Shown here piece after piece: positions 9,069 to 17,159 of a DNA stretch of 64,000 nt. The notes under the pieces are model-generated. The model worked only from the letters and a program-made list of their open reading frames with translations. It was not told where the DNA came from and searched no databases. The stretch is from Aporhodopirellula aestuarii. Lineage in GTDB: Bacteria; Planctomycetota; Planctomycetia; Pirellulales; Pirellulaceae. Position numbers and translations under genes: made by a program. Every line of letters begins with the position of its first letter. The first letter of the stretch is position 1. The stretch is from positions 17,708-81,707 of the forward strand of contig NZ_JAMQBK010000011.1 in assembly GCF_023701485.1 (NCBI RefSeq). The letters run 5' to 3'.

Positions 9069-11759
9069 CTATCCCTCGAACTTGATTTCTAAACGCTGGT
9101 CCGCAACGAGCTGTAGCGGATTGGTGAATCGCAAGACGTGCCGATCGGCTTCGTGAAGGAAGTTCGCTTCAACGGGCTCACCGTCGACTTCCACCTTGGC
9201 CTGGCTCGCGGAGGTTCCCTTCACTTTATCAAGTGCGAACTCCTTCAAAGTAAGTTTACCGTAACGCAGTTCTAGCGTCACGGATTGTTGACCGTCGGTA
9301 ACGTTCTGGGACAACCTGCCCCAGCCTTCTGCGGTTGTGAACGCGGCGCGGAAATTCTCTGGGCTCAGCCGCGGGCCGAAGGCTAACTTTCCTTCGGGAC
9401 CGTCATAGCGATACCCGCATGCGGCTAGGTACGCTCCATAGCTGGCCATCGCCCGTGAATAGTGGTCGCTGCATTCGACTTCGTTGTAGGGATTGCGAGC
9501 GGCGGGCCGATACCGGTCGTAGATTGCTCTGCCAATCGCTAAGCCTTCCTGAATCATGCCTTCCCAGATCATGTGCGCGGCGACCTGCCATTCGAACCCG
9601 GTCATGCACTCGTTGAGATAGCCGGCATAACTCGCCTTGCCGCTCTTGGGTTCGATCTTGCCAAACGGGAAGCTGCACATGACCAACCCCGCGTCACCCG
9701 CGGCGGCGTACCAGCGCCCATTGGTCATCACTTTGCGGAACGCACCGACGTTCGGTGTGAAGTTGTATTTCCACAGGGACTGCAATGATTGACGGATCTT
9801 GTCTTTCGGCAAAATCGGTTCGATCCCGACGTTGTACAGCCACGAATCTCCCAGCACCTGATCGATATGACAGCCGTTGGTCGATCCGTGCTTCTGGTCA
9901 TCAGGATCGCCGGGCTTGTGAACGAAGTAGCCGAAGTCATCGTTCCACAACAGGTCCACCATCGCGGGGACGCCCTTTTCGACAATCCGCTCGTAGCGAC
10001 TAGCGGCCTGAGGTTGATTCATCTGCCGAGCCATCACCGCCGATGCCTTCAGCGCCGCATGGTAGAGATTGATCAACCAATGCACCTGACCGAACCACGG
10101 CTCGTCGAGCGTGTTGTGTTGGGAACCAGCGAGCAGGCCATCTTCTTCCGGGTCCCATTTCTGAATGACGTGATCCATCGACAGCTTCACACGTTCCCAA
10201 ATGCTTTCCAGAAAGCGGTAGTCCGTCGTCATCTGGCTTTCACGCAGCACACGCAGGATGGTGCCGCAGTTGCCATCGATGGCATCACCGAACCGTCCTC
10301 CCATGTAACGATGCGCAATCGCTCCAGTGTTCGAATCAAAGCCCAATCCATATTCAATCTTGTCGCGGTTCTCGCGTTCGATCATTGGGAAGACACGAGC
10401 CAAACCTTGAGCGTAGTGCCAAACGTGAGTGCAGTTGCCGGGACAGCACCTGACGCCTTCTTCGAAATTGTAGATCTCGGTGTCGTTGTCCTTAGGAAAC
10501 ACCCGCTGGCCCATCTGCGTCTGCACGCAATTGATAGGGATAAACGTCCGCTCCAAAAACCAATATGGCAACGTTGAATCGTACCAAGTCTCCACCCAGG
10601 TCTTGGTTGCGCTGTGGAGTTCGCTCTCACGGATAGCCAGTTGGCTGGCGGCGTCCGAAGCAGTCGGCCAGATCGTTGCATAGTGATTTCGACCGAGAGA
10701 CGTCCCACGTGGTCCGAAGGCGGTACCGTATTGGACATACGGCAGTCGCCACGAAACGGCGAAGGACACCGTTCGAGACTCACCTGATTTTAGCTCGAAA
10801 GAGCGGCCCATTGATGCGAAGGCGGCTTGCTTGGCATCCTGTTCCGTACGGGCGCCGTCTTGCAATGTAATGTCCGTATCAAAGACGTCGTCGGGGCCAG
10901 GATTCGTTTTCGCCAGATTCAACAGTTCCGGTTTCTCTTTGCCAAGGATACCGAGCGCGATTGCATTGGCGTTCTTAACTTTTGCCGAACATTCGACCGC
11001 GGAGACCTCATCGAGTTCACGATACAGGCACGTTTTCGCGCCCTTTGAACCGTTGGGGTTGTTCTCGATCCAACCCGCAATGGACACCTCTTGCGGTGTG
11101 GATGATACATTCGTCACTGCGTACCGCATGACGATGACCGGGTAGCTGGATTCGTCGCGGTTGAGCGGAATGAAGGGTGTGTAGGCTTCCAGTTGCACTT
11201 GCACGGGACAAGCGTCGTCGGCATAGTCCACGCGACCCATCGGGTATTGATTGGTGAATTTGACGTTTTGAAAACCGCTGGCGTCGAGGGTGTGGACCTT
11301 CCCGCCTACTCGCACCGCAAAACCTTGGCCCGTCGACGGTCGAGCCACGTCGGGCTGCATGTAGCGAAGGCCTTTGGGCGTGTGCTTCCGGTCCTTCGTC
11401 GCGTTGAGATTCCAGTTCCAGAGTCGACCGTCGCCAGAAAGATAAACTTGCCCGGTGCAGATTCCATTGATGGGCATGCCGATGTACTTCAGATCATCAC
11501 CGGTTGCGGTCAACGCCTCCCCACGTGCATAGAGACTCGCGATCCATTCCTTGCTCAGCTTTTTGTCGGCGGGAATGATGTTGTCAAAATCCGCCGCATC
11601 GAAGGGGCCAGCCATCACATCGGTCTGACCGGCGATCAGCATCGCTGCGGTCAGCCCTGTTGCTTTGACGAATTGGCGACGATCGACAGTTGTGTCTACC
11701 TCTCCACAGCAACCGGGGGTGGTGCAGCAGCTTTCAGACGCTTCAGATTTGTTGTGCAT
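9069..11759 (-). CDS. GH116-type glycoside hydrolase, Tat-exported, no LamG domain
   Basis: 896 aa, a paralogue of the enzyme at 2799-6209 without the LamG part. The N-terminus has an unusual Cys-rich head (four Cys as two CC pairs between residues 11 and 18) before a Tat-like signal (DRRQFVKATGLTAAMLIAG). The GBA2-type N-domain (PINGICTGQVYLSGDGRLWNWN) is followed by the alpha/alpha barrel with RCCPGNCTHVWHYAQGLARVFP, SQHNTLDEPWFGQVHWLINLYHAAL and GCHIDQVLGDSWLYNVGIEP. Conserved catalytic-region blocks match the first copy, so it is probably active on a beta-linked sugar; the specificity is unknown. Upstream lies a 370-bp gap with an inverted repeat, then a GH117-like gene on the same strand. 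Confidence 0.9.
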   Translation of the reverse strand: MHNKSEASESCCTTPGCCGEVDTTVDRRQFVKATGLTAAMLIAGQTDVMAGPFDAADFDNIIPADKKLSKEWIASLYARGEALTATGDDLKYIGMPINGICTGQVYLSGDGRLWNWNLNATKDRKHTPKGLRYMQPDVARPSTGQGFAVRVGGKVHTLDASGFQNVKFTNQYPMGRVDYADDACPVQVQLEAYTPFIPLNRDESSYPVIVMRYAVTNVSSTPQEVSIAGWIENNPNGSKGAKTCLYRELDEVSAVECSAKVKNANAIALGILGKEKPELLNLAKTNPGPDDVFDTDITLQDGARTEQDAKQAAFASMGRSFELKSGESRTVSFAVSWRLPYVQYGTAFGPRGTSLGRNHYATIWPTASDAASQLAIRESELHSATKTWVETWYDSTLPYWFLERTFIPINCVQTQMGQRVFPKDNDTEIYNFEEGVRCCPGNCTHVWHYAQGLARVFPMIERENRDKIEYGLGFDSNTGAIAHRYMGGRFGDAIDGNCGTILRVLRESQMTTDYRFLESIWERVKLSMDHVIQKWDPEEDGLLAGSQHNTLDEPWFGQVHWLINLYHAALKASAVMARQMNQPQAASRYERIVEKGVPAMVDLLWNDDFGYFVHKPGDPDDQKHGSTNGCHIDQVLGDSWLYNVGIEPILPKDKIRQSLQSLWKYNFTPNVGAFRKVMTNGRWYAAAGDAGLVMCSFPFGKIEPKSGKASYAGYLNECMTGFEWQVAAHMIWEGMIQEGLAIGRAIYDRYRPAARNPYNEVECSDHYSRAMASYGAYLAACGYRYDGPEGKLAFGPRLSPENFRAAFTTAEGWGRLSQNVTDGQQSVTLELRYGKLTLKEFALDKVKGTSASQAKVEVDGEPVEANFLHEADRHVLRFTNPLQLVADQRLEIKFEG

Positions 11760-12130
11760 GGTTTGAGTTCCAATGTCGCGGAAGCCGCGGAGGCATTCGA
11801 TTTCGGTAGCAAAAAGCGAACCGCGTTTTGGTGGTCATTGAGCGTGGACGAAAGCTTTCGGCCTTCGTCGATTTGGTCACGTTCGACATTCGCTCCGAGG
11901 TTAGAAACGTATGCACGTGGCCGTTCGCTCCTAGCCTGTGAGCTATCCGCGTGGCCGTTCGCTCCGCGAACGAGAGTTTTTGAGGGCGTTCGTTCGCGGA
12001 GCAGACGGTCACGTCGTTTCACCTCCGGCGAATAGACTCACTGCCTATCCGTGAACGCTCTTTCTCAAGAGCAAAAGGCGACCATCCCTTTCTGAATCGG
12101 ATTGAGTCAACAAGCTGTCCGTGGCTTCCT
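11760..12130. other. Gap with a 13-bp perfect inverted repeat
   Basis: No gene supported. A hairpin gctccgcgaacga (11961-11973) / tcgttcgcggagc (11990-12002) is perfect over 13 bp with a 16-nt loop. A related partial unit (ccgttcgctcctagc) lies at about 11923. There is no T-tract, so it is more likely a dispersed palindrome than a terminator. Confidence 0.5.
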
Positions 12131-13090
12131 CTACTTGACGGTGCATTCAAAACGGCCGATGAACGGGAGGTGTCCTTTGGCTCTTCCGATCTCGACGCCC
12201 CACTCGGGAATCTCTCCTTCGCCGCTTTGCGTGAACGCCTCCGGACGATAGGCGCCGCCTGCCCAGGGTCCGTTTTCGACGTTGTGGGTTTTGGAAAAAT
12301 GGACTCCATCTTCGGCGTACTGGATCGTGTTCGTGATCTGTTTGGGCCCGGTGGTGCCGATCATCGCGGCAACGCCTTTGCCCTGCGGCCACACCAAAAC
12401 TTCGTGGTTTCCGGGAATGACAGGATTCGATTCATGTCGTACATACGGGCCTTGCGGGTGATCCGCAATCGCCAACCCCATTTGGGTTTGGCCTGGACTT
12501 TTGCCCAATTGACGACCTTTGTAATAGAACCAGTATTTCCCGTCGCGAACGATCAGGCACGCGTCATCAACCAAGTGACTGTCGAAGTCTTCCGGATTGT
12601 CGCTGTTTTTCAATGCCGGGTTCGTGTCCAGTCGCTCCCAAGGCCCATCGGGTGAATCTGAGACGGCGATCCCGATTTTCGAATCCGGGTTGAATTGCTT
12701 TTTGAAAGGTCTCGAAGTCCCCGTGTAGAACAGCCAGTAACGTCCCTCGGCAACGAGGATATTGGGCGTAAAGACACTCGCCCCGTCCCACCCGCCGGCT
12801 TCCCCCTTGGCTAACGCTTCTCCTTGCTCGGTCCACACGTGGCCATCGGTCGAAGTGGCATACCACACGGTCGCGTCGTAGCCGGGAGAAATTTTGCCCT
12901 TGGAATACCAGACGTAGAAGAGATCGCCGACCTTGATAATGTCGCTGGGGTCACGCCGCATGACACCCTTCTCAGCACCGATTCCGGTGAGCTCAGAGTG
13001 AGTTACTGTCACAGTGCCGATTTCTTGTCCTTGGGCTACGGACGACACAACGACCAAGCTTAGCAACAACAGGGTTTGCAACGACTTCAT
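12131..13090 (-). CDS. GH117-like five-bladed beta-propeller glycosidase
   Basis: 319 aa from the ATG at 13090, chosen because it opens a Sec signal (MKSLQTLLLLSLVVVSSVAQGQ); the frame extends 36 codons further without signal-like sequence. Blade motifs typical of GH117 (3,6-anhydro-L-galactosidase/neoagarooligosaccharide hydrolase) are visible: GVMRRDPSDIIKVGDLFYVWYSKG, WDGASVFTPNILV, DFDSHLVDDACLIVRDGKYWFYYKGRQ and NHEVLVWPQG. The RRDPS, DFDSH and NHE clusters are the likely active-site and metal-site elements. A very similar paralogue lies at 40187-41146. The residual doubt is GH43-like versus GH117 assignment. Substrate may not be agar, because the neighbourhood is fucose- and sulfate-oriented. 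Confidence 0.8.
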   Translation of the reverse strand: MKSLQTLLLLSLVVVSSVAQGQEIGTVTVTHSELTGIGAEKGVMRRDPSDIIKVGDLFYVWYSKGKISPGYDATVWYATSTDGHVWTEQGEALAKGEAGGWDGASVFTPNILVAEGRYWLFYTGTSRPFKKQFNPDSKIGIAVSDSPDGPWERLDTNPALKNSDNPEDFDSHLVDDACLIVRDGKYWFYYKGRQLGKSPGQTQMGLAIADHPQGPYVRHESNPVIPGNHEVLVWPQGKGVAAMIGTTGPKQITNTIQYAEDGVHFSKTHNVENGPWAGGAYRPEAFTQSGEGEIPEWGVEIGRAKGHLPFIGRFECTVK

Positions 13091-13392
13091 ACCCAACTCT
13101 TCAAAAGACGTTCCGAGTTGATGACTAAGTTGCTTAAGTGATCGTCTGGCCAATTGTCGACTCCAGTAGAAATGGGGAAATCGCCACGCACATGACAACA
13201 GATCGGATCAAGCTCTCTGAGCGATCCAGCGGCATGCCACAGAGGTTGGGCGAGTGACTGGTGAGATGAACACTTTAGTCTACTGACTAACGTCCAAGGT
13301 AACAATTTGCGACTCGGCGGTGCTGCTTTGCGGCAAATTAGCCAGCGTTGAGGTCGCCATGTTGTGGATTTGCGACGTGCCGTGAGGTGCCT

Positions 13393-13812
13393 GGGGAGTT
13401 GCCCGAGGCTACGGTGATTGTGGCCGTTGGCCACAGGGATTTTGGCTCTCAGTCATGCTGAAATTCGCCGTTCTTATATTGGCCAAAGGCCTTCTGTCAC
13501 CGTAGCCAGGGGCAACGCCCCTGCGACGTGAAGGACGCAACAAACGGTTTGGCCAACGGCCATATTCATCGTTCCACATCGGGGGAAACCGGGTGAATAT
13601 GGCCGTTGGCCAACATTCGGTCACCGGTTTTCAAGGTCCTGGGGCGTTGCCCCAGGCTATGGTGATTGTGGCCGTTGGCCACCGGGATTGTGGCTGTAAG
13701 TCGTGTTAGAATATTCCGGTCTGATGTTGGCCAAAGGCCACTCGTCACCGTAGGGACGTGAAGGACGCATCAAAACGGCTTGGCCAACGGCCATATTCAC
13801 CATTCCGCATCG
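13393..13812. repeat. Two tandem large palindromic repeat units upstream of the transposase
   Basis: Two related units (about 13393-13580 and 13592-13812). Each is an inverted repeat of a block containing ctggggcgttgccccagg, a ggtgattgtggccgttggcc arm and, on the far side, ggccaaaggcc and ccaggggcaacgcccct; the outermost arms are gaatatggccgttggcca and tggccaacggccatattc. The same block recurs downstream of the transposase (14313-14490) and as a solo copy at about 8791-8892. The unit ends directly before the transposase start at 13824. Confidence 0.75.
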
Positions 13813-13823
13813 AGAGGCCAGTC

Positions 13824-14276
13824 ATGCCGCAATCCCATTCCGCGTTGTACGCCCATTTGATCTTCAGCACAAAAGATCGCTTCCCATTCTTGAAGGATGT
13901 TCTCCGCCAGCGAACTCACGCATATCTTTCAACCCTGTTTCGTGACATGGGATCGGCTTTTGTGGTCGTGGGGGGCGTAGCCGATCACGTACATGTGTTA
14001 TTCGATTTGGGACGGATTCATGCAGCGAAGGACTTTGTTGAACAAGTCAAACGTGAGTCTTCGAAAATGATAAAGACGTGGGAGCCAAACTTGGACAAGT
14101 TCTATTGGCAACGCGGATACGGGATCTTTTCGGTCAGCCCCACGCATCGAGAATCGGTTGAGGCGTACGTCCGGAATCACGAGGAGCACCATCGCAAGAA
14201 ATCGTTTCAGGAGGAGTACCGTAATTTCCTCAATCGATATGGCATTGATTTTGACGAGCAATACGTATGGGATTGA
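13824..14276 (+). mobile_element. IS200/IS605-type Y1 (HUH) transposase, RAYT-like
   Basis: 150-aa single-strand-DNA transposase of the TnpA/REP-associated type. The start at 13824 is chosen because the family begins MPQSHSALYAHLIFSTK; the frame extends upstream only through repeat DNA. HUH metal motif H55-V-H57 (DHVHVLFDL) and candidate catalytic Y115 (EAYVRNHEEHH) are both present, so the protein is probably intact. It is flanked on both sides by near-identical large palindromic units, as expected for a RAYT that mobilises or maintains REP-like elements or for an IS200 element between its hairpin ends. No accessory tnpB is seen. It is the only plus-strand coding region between 2.7 and 20.9 kb. 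Confidence 0.88.
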
Positions 14277-14312
14277 TTTGTCCGCCGCGACATGGCCGCG
14301 GGGGAATCAGGG

Positions 14313-14490
14313 TTGAATATGGCCGTTGGCCAACATTCGGTCACCGGTTTCCGTGCTCCTGGGGCGTTGCCCCAGGCTACGGTGATTGTGGCCGTTGGCC
14401 ACGGGAATTTTGGCTAAAAGCGGTGGCAGATCTGCGAGTCCGGGGAAAGGCCAAAGGCCTTCTGTCACCGTAGCCAAGAGCAACGCCCCT
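14313..14490. repeat. Palindromic repeat unit downstream of the transposase
   Basis: This copy parallels 13592-13812: gaatatggccgttggcca, cattcggtcaccggttt, tcctggggcgttgccccagg, gtggccgttggccac, then the inverted part ggccaaaggcc and tcaccgtagcc. The match over the first 100 bases or so is nearly exact. It ends just beyond the 3' end of the GH95 gene, so it may also act as a transcription boundary. Confidence 0.75.
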
Positions 14491-14503
14491 CGAGAGAATT
14501 TGC

Positions 14504-16993
14504 CTACGGACGCGAAGGCCATGTGATTGACTGGCCTTTTTTGAGTGAAATCACTTGGCTCAGTTTGTGTTGCGCGTAGATCCGCAAGTTGGTGTCGCGG
14601 TGTGCTTGAATGGTTGATTGGGTGAGCTGGCCGTTTTTCCATTGGAGATCGACTTCGAGTCCACCGCGCGCTTTCAGTCCGTTGATTTGTCCGTTGGGCC
14701 AAGCCGATGGGAGTGCGGGGAGCAGGTGCAGGATGTAGGGGGCGTCGGCCAGTTTCTCGTCGGGAGTGACCGGTATGAAATGTTTTGGCTCGTTCGGATC
14801 TTTTTGGTAGGCCACAAATGCGGCTTCTTCGATCGTTTGGGCGTCCGCGTTCACGCTGCGGAGATGACTTTGCAAAAGCATTTCGCAAACGCCAGCGGCG
14901 CCGCCGAAATTGCCATCGATTTGGAACGGCGGGTGGAAATCGAACAGGTTGGGGTAAGCCCTCTTAGACGTCAGGAACTGGTAGATTTTGTGTGCGCGGT
15001 CGCCGTTGTGGAGACGTGACCAGAAGCAGGTTTTCCAACCCGTGCTCCAGCCGGTGGACTCGTCGCCGCGATGCTTCATCGTGACGAGAGCTGCCTCGTG
15101 CAATTCCTTCGTCGTCAGCGGCGAGATATCCCGACCGGGATGCAACGCAATCAAATGGGAGATGTGACGATGCGTGTCTTTGGGGTTGTCCCAGTCTTCA
15201 GGCCACTCTTGTAGCTGGCCGTACTGGCCAATCTTTTGCGGGCACAGTTTTGGGATCATGTCCTGTAGCGTCTTGCGGAAAGCCTCGTCACGGCCGAGCA
15301 CCGTGGACGCCTCGATACAGTCCGTGAACAGATTCAGCACGAGTTGCTGGTCCCAGGACGCGCCATAAGCCTGCTTGTTTAGCTTGCCGTACTGCTTGAC
15401 CAAGTAACTATTCTCGGGCGACCAAGTGGGATAGACAACCAAACTGCCGTCCTTCCACGGAGCGAGATACTCGACGAAGAACTCCGCTGCGCCCTTGAGG
15501 ATTGGATAGATCTCTTCGAGATACGCACGATCTTGGGTGAAGGCGTAGTGGTCGAAAAGGTTCTGGCAAAGCCAATGTCCGGACTGCTGGTTGCGGCGGC
15601 CGTGTTCGTTCTGCGCGGTGAAGCCAAAAACATTGCCGTTGAGTCCCATGCTCCAGCCTTGGTTGATGCCAAAGGTTTGACGTGCGGTATGAACGCCGGA
15701 TTCAGCGAGAACCTTTGACCATTCGACAAACGGGCGGAACGACTCCGAGAGGTTTGCCGGATCCACCATCCAATAATTCATCTGCACGTTGATGTCGGTG
15801 TGGTAGTCGCAATTCCAGGCGGGCTTGAGGTCCGAGTTCCAGAGACCTTGAAGGTTGGAGGGGACTGGAGCCCCACGCGAACAGCTCAATTGCAGATAGC
15901 GGCTGTAGTGGAAGTACAGATTTTCTAGCTCCAAGCTTCCACCGCTGGCTACCAGTTCGTCGGTGGTGCTGCCCGAGGGCTTGAACTCCAGTTCCAATCG
16001 ACAGCGGTCCATCAGAGATGAGACGTCCTCGACATGAGCTTTCTTGAGCGACTCAAACCCCAGTTGGGTCGCTGCCGAGATCGTTGTTTCGCAGTCTGTT
16101 TCGTAGTCGCGGCCATTGAATGAAGGATAGACGGGCAGGTAATCGCAGTAACCCGCTAAGTAGATCGTTACCTCGCTCGCGTCAGAAATTTGGATCGAAC
16201 CATCGGCTTGCGGCGTGACCTCTCCGTCTTCGGCATCGATTTGAACGATCTGCATGAACTCCACATCATCTTGAACCATGCTCGCTTGGCCGCTCAGAAC
16301 GATTCGGTTTTCAATTGCATCGGTGTGCGCCCCTTTATGCTTGGTGGTTGCGGAAATGGTCAGATTCAGCTCCGAGTTTTCCGCCGCATAACGAGCCACC
16401 ACCACATCGTGCGGATAGCTGCAGAAGAATTCTCGGGTGAATGTTCCCTCGCCGAGCGAATAGCTGACCGTTCCCAGACCCGTGCGTGAATCGAGCGAGC
16501 GGTGGTAGTCGCGTACCTGGGCGGGATCATGTCCGGTGGAAATCAACACATCGGTGAACGGTGCGTAGTTTCCCAGCGGTTCGGTGCTGCTGAGGTATTT
16601 TGTGGACTGACTTTCCATGCTGCCCGGTTTGGTGCCGTACTTACCGTCCCGATAGGCTTGGCGGACGGTTTCAAACTCTGAGCTGGAAACCATGCGAGTT
16701 CCCGACTGCGAGGCTTCATCCATGCCGCGTTTGGAGTTCATCCATAACGTGATGTCGTTGATCAACAGATGCTCGGTATCGATACCGCCGGAGAACATCG
16801 CGCCCAGTCGGCCGTTGCCCATCGGGAGTGCTGTTTGGATGTAGCCGAGCCCCTTGGATCTTCCTTTCGAAACGCCAAGCAAATTATCGGTCGCGGGCGA
16901 ATCGTACCGCAGCACATAGCGTTCATCGGCAACGGCGATCGTTGCAAACGCGAGCAGCAATCCGAGGAGGTTGGTCGTTCGAAATAGGTTCAT
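14504..16993 (-). CDS. GH95 alpha-L-fucosidase, secreted
   Basis: 829 aa from the ATG at 16993, which opens a Sec signal (MNLFRTTNLLGLLLAFATIAVADE); the frame starts 17 codons earlier. GH95 hallmarks are present: N-domain ALPMGNGRLGAMFSGGIDTEHLLINDITLW, SSTEPLGNYAPFTDVLI, the substrate/catalytic loop DYHTDINVQMNYWM (the two Asn of NVQMN correspond to the catalytic Asn pair of AfcA), TWSPENS with its acid Glu, HRHISHLIALHPG and QIDGNFGGAAGVCEMLLQS. It removes alpha-1,2-linked L-fucose (some members L-galactose) by inversion. An arylsulfatase gene lies upstream on the same strand, consistent with sulfated fucose-containing glycans. Confidence 0.93.
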   Translation of the reverse strand: MNLFRTTNLLGLLLAFATIAVADERYVLRYDSPATDNLLGVSKGRSKGLGYIQTALPMGNGRLGAMFSGGIDTEHLLINDITLWMNSKRGMDEASQSGTRMVSSSEFETVRQAYRDGKYGTKPGSMESQSTKYLSSTEPLGNYAPFTDVLISTGHDPAQVRDYHRSLDSRTGLGTVSYSLGEGTFTREFFCSYPHDVVVARYAAENSELNLTISATTKHKGAHTDAIENRIVLSGQASMVQDDVEFMQIVQIDAEDGEVTPQADGSIQISDASEVTIYLAGYCDYLPVYPSFNGRDYETDCETTISAATQLGFESLKKAHVEDVSSLMDRCRLELEFKPSGSTTDELVASGGSLELENLYFHYSRYLQLSCSRGAPVPSNLQGLWNSDLKPAWNCDYHTDINVQMNYWMVDPANLSESFRPFVEWSKVLAESGVHTARQTFGINQGWSMGLNGNVFGFTAQNEHGRRNQQSGHWLCQNLFDHYAFTQDRAYLEEIYPILKGAAEFFVEYLAPWKDGSLVVYPTWSPENSYLVKQYGKLNKQAYGASWDQQLVLNLFTDCIEASTVLGRDEAFRKTLQDMIPKLCPQKIGQYGQLQEWPEDWDNPKDTHRHISHLIALHPGRDISPLTTKELHEAALVTMKHRGDESTGWSTGWKTCFWSRLHNGDRAHKIYQFLTSKRAYPNLFDFHPPFQIDGNFGGAAGVCEMLLQSHLRSVNADAQTIEEAAFVAYQKDPNEPKHFIPVTPDEKLADAPYILHLLPALPSAWPNGQINGLKARGGLEVDLQWKNGQLTQSTIQAHRDTNLRIYAQHKLSQVISLKKGQSITWPSRP

Positions 16994-17159
16994 TTCAAGA
17001 ATCATCGTGTTGTAGAATTCGTTTCGTGTCGTTGAGTGCATCATCGGCTCAACGACACTGTTGTCGCCGCCAAGCCCCGTGGCTCACAACGTTCAATATA
17101 AAGGCTGGTTGGCCTGAGCCCTTGCGAGATTCCGATCCGAGTGGAATCAAATTAATGCA

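Noticed and set aside
9789..10577. 262-codon plus-strand frame
   Set aside because: Antisense shadow of the second GH116 gene.
11193..12035. 280-codon plus-strand frame
   Set aside because: Mostly antisense to the GH116 N-terminus and runs into palindromic intergenic DNA; no recognisable domain.
13393..14490. Possible CRISPR array
   Set aside because: Repeats are long, nested palindromes around a transposase gene; no regular spacer pattern.
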